Of a stretch of DNA of 64,000 bases, positions 63,989 to 64,000 are shown piece after piece. The first letter of the stretch is position 1. Every line of letters starts with the position of its first letter. The notes beneath the pieces were generated by a model. That model was not told the origin of the DNA. It made no database searches and saw only the letters and a list, made by a program, of their open reading frames with translations. The stretch is from Wenjunlia vitaminophila DSM 41686 (lineage in GTDB: Bacteria > Actinomycetota > Actinomycetes > Streptomycetales > Streptomycetaceae). The translations under genes were made by a program, and so were the position numbers. The stretch lies in assembly GCF_000380165.1 (NCBI RefSeq), contig NZ_KB904651.1:1-64000 (forward strand). Reading direction: 5' to 3'.

Positions 63989-64000
63989 GGAATGGTGCTC

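Overview
The window is very GC-rich, with strongly G/C-biased third codon positions, frequent GTG and TTG starts and 1-4 base stop/start overlaps. Its gene families (DUF397 plus DUF5753-type helix-turn-helix pairs, DUF3017 next to folD, DUF6350 near purN, DUF5682/DUF5691/SWIM genes, PspC-domain two-component genes) are typical of filamentous actinomycetes. The housekeeping order mdh, icd, DUF3017-folD, RDD gene, purH-purN, DUF6350 and sucD-sucC suggests a chromosomal segment from the Streptosporangiales, probably the Nocardiopsidaceae. The family assignment is inference; no rRNA or tRNA gene is visible.

Layout. 0-2 kb: a 52-residue ribbon-helix-helix protein, a hairpin resembling an IS200/IS605 end, a flavin reductase, and a PadR-DUF1048-DUF1048 operon. 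2-6.7 kb: a membrane metallophosphoesterase, a D-Ala-D-Ala carboxypeptidase, a 2H phosphoesterase and trpS. 6.9-18 kb: one-carbon, purine and TCA-cycle metabolism (glyA under a ZTP riboswitch, rocD, mdh, icd, folD, purH, purN). 18-25.6 kb: membrane proteins, a sigma-like membrane-anchored protein, a methyltransferase, and a TetR/aldo-keto reductase pair sharing two matching operators. 25.7-27.8 kb: sucCD.

28-42.5 kb is the most unusual part. A MoxR ATPase, a DUF5682 protein and a VWA protein form a leftward operon, and a SWIM zinc-finger protein plus a DUF5691 protein form a rightward operon. I believe these five families belong to one system. Here the halves are separated by about 6.5 kb carrying a GH18 chitinase with DasR-like boxes, two tandem XRE-DUF397 modules with a GHKL ATPase (a WhiJ/AbaA-like developmental locus), and an AAA ATPase whose RloB-like partner gene has lost its core.

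42.6-64 kb: a B12-binding protein, a lipase, M23 and NlpC/P60 wall hydrolases, pcrA, a LiaRS-like two-component pair diverging from a PspC/LiaF-like operon, guaA, a chorismate mutase preceded by a leaderless aromatic-rich leader peptide and a terminator hairpin, an alpha/beta hydrolase, and a leftward run of FAD oxidoreductase, aldehyde dehydrogenase and GMC oxidoreductase. Several convergent pairs are separated by long perfect hairpins acting as terminators.

Links between genes: SHMT (glyA), FolD and PurN/PurH share the folate one-carbon pool. The ZTP riboswitch on glyA senses the AICAR (ZMP/ZTP) that accumulates when the PurH step lacks formyl-folate.
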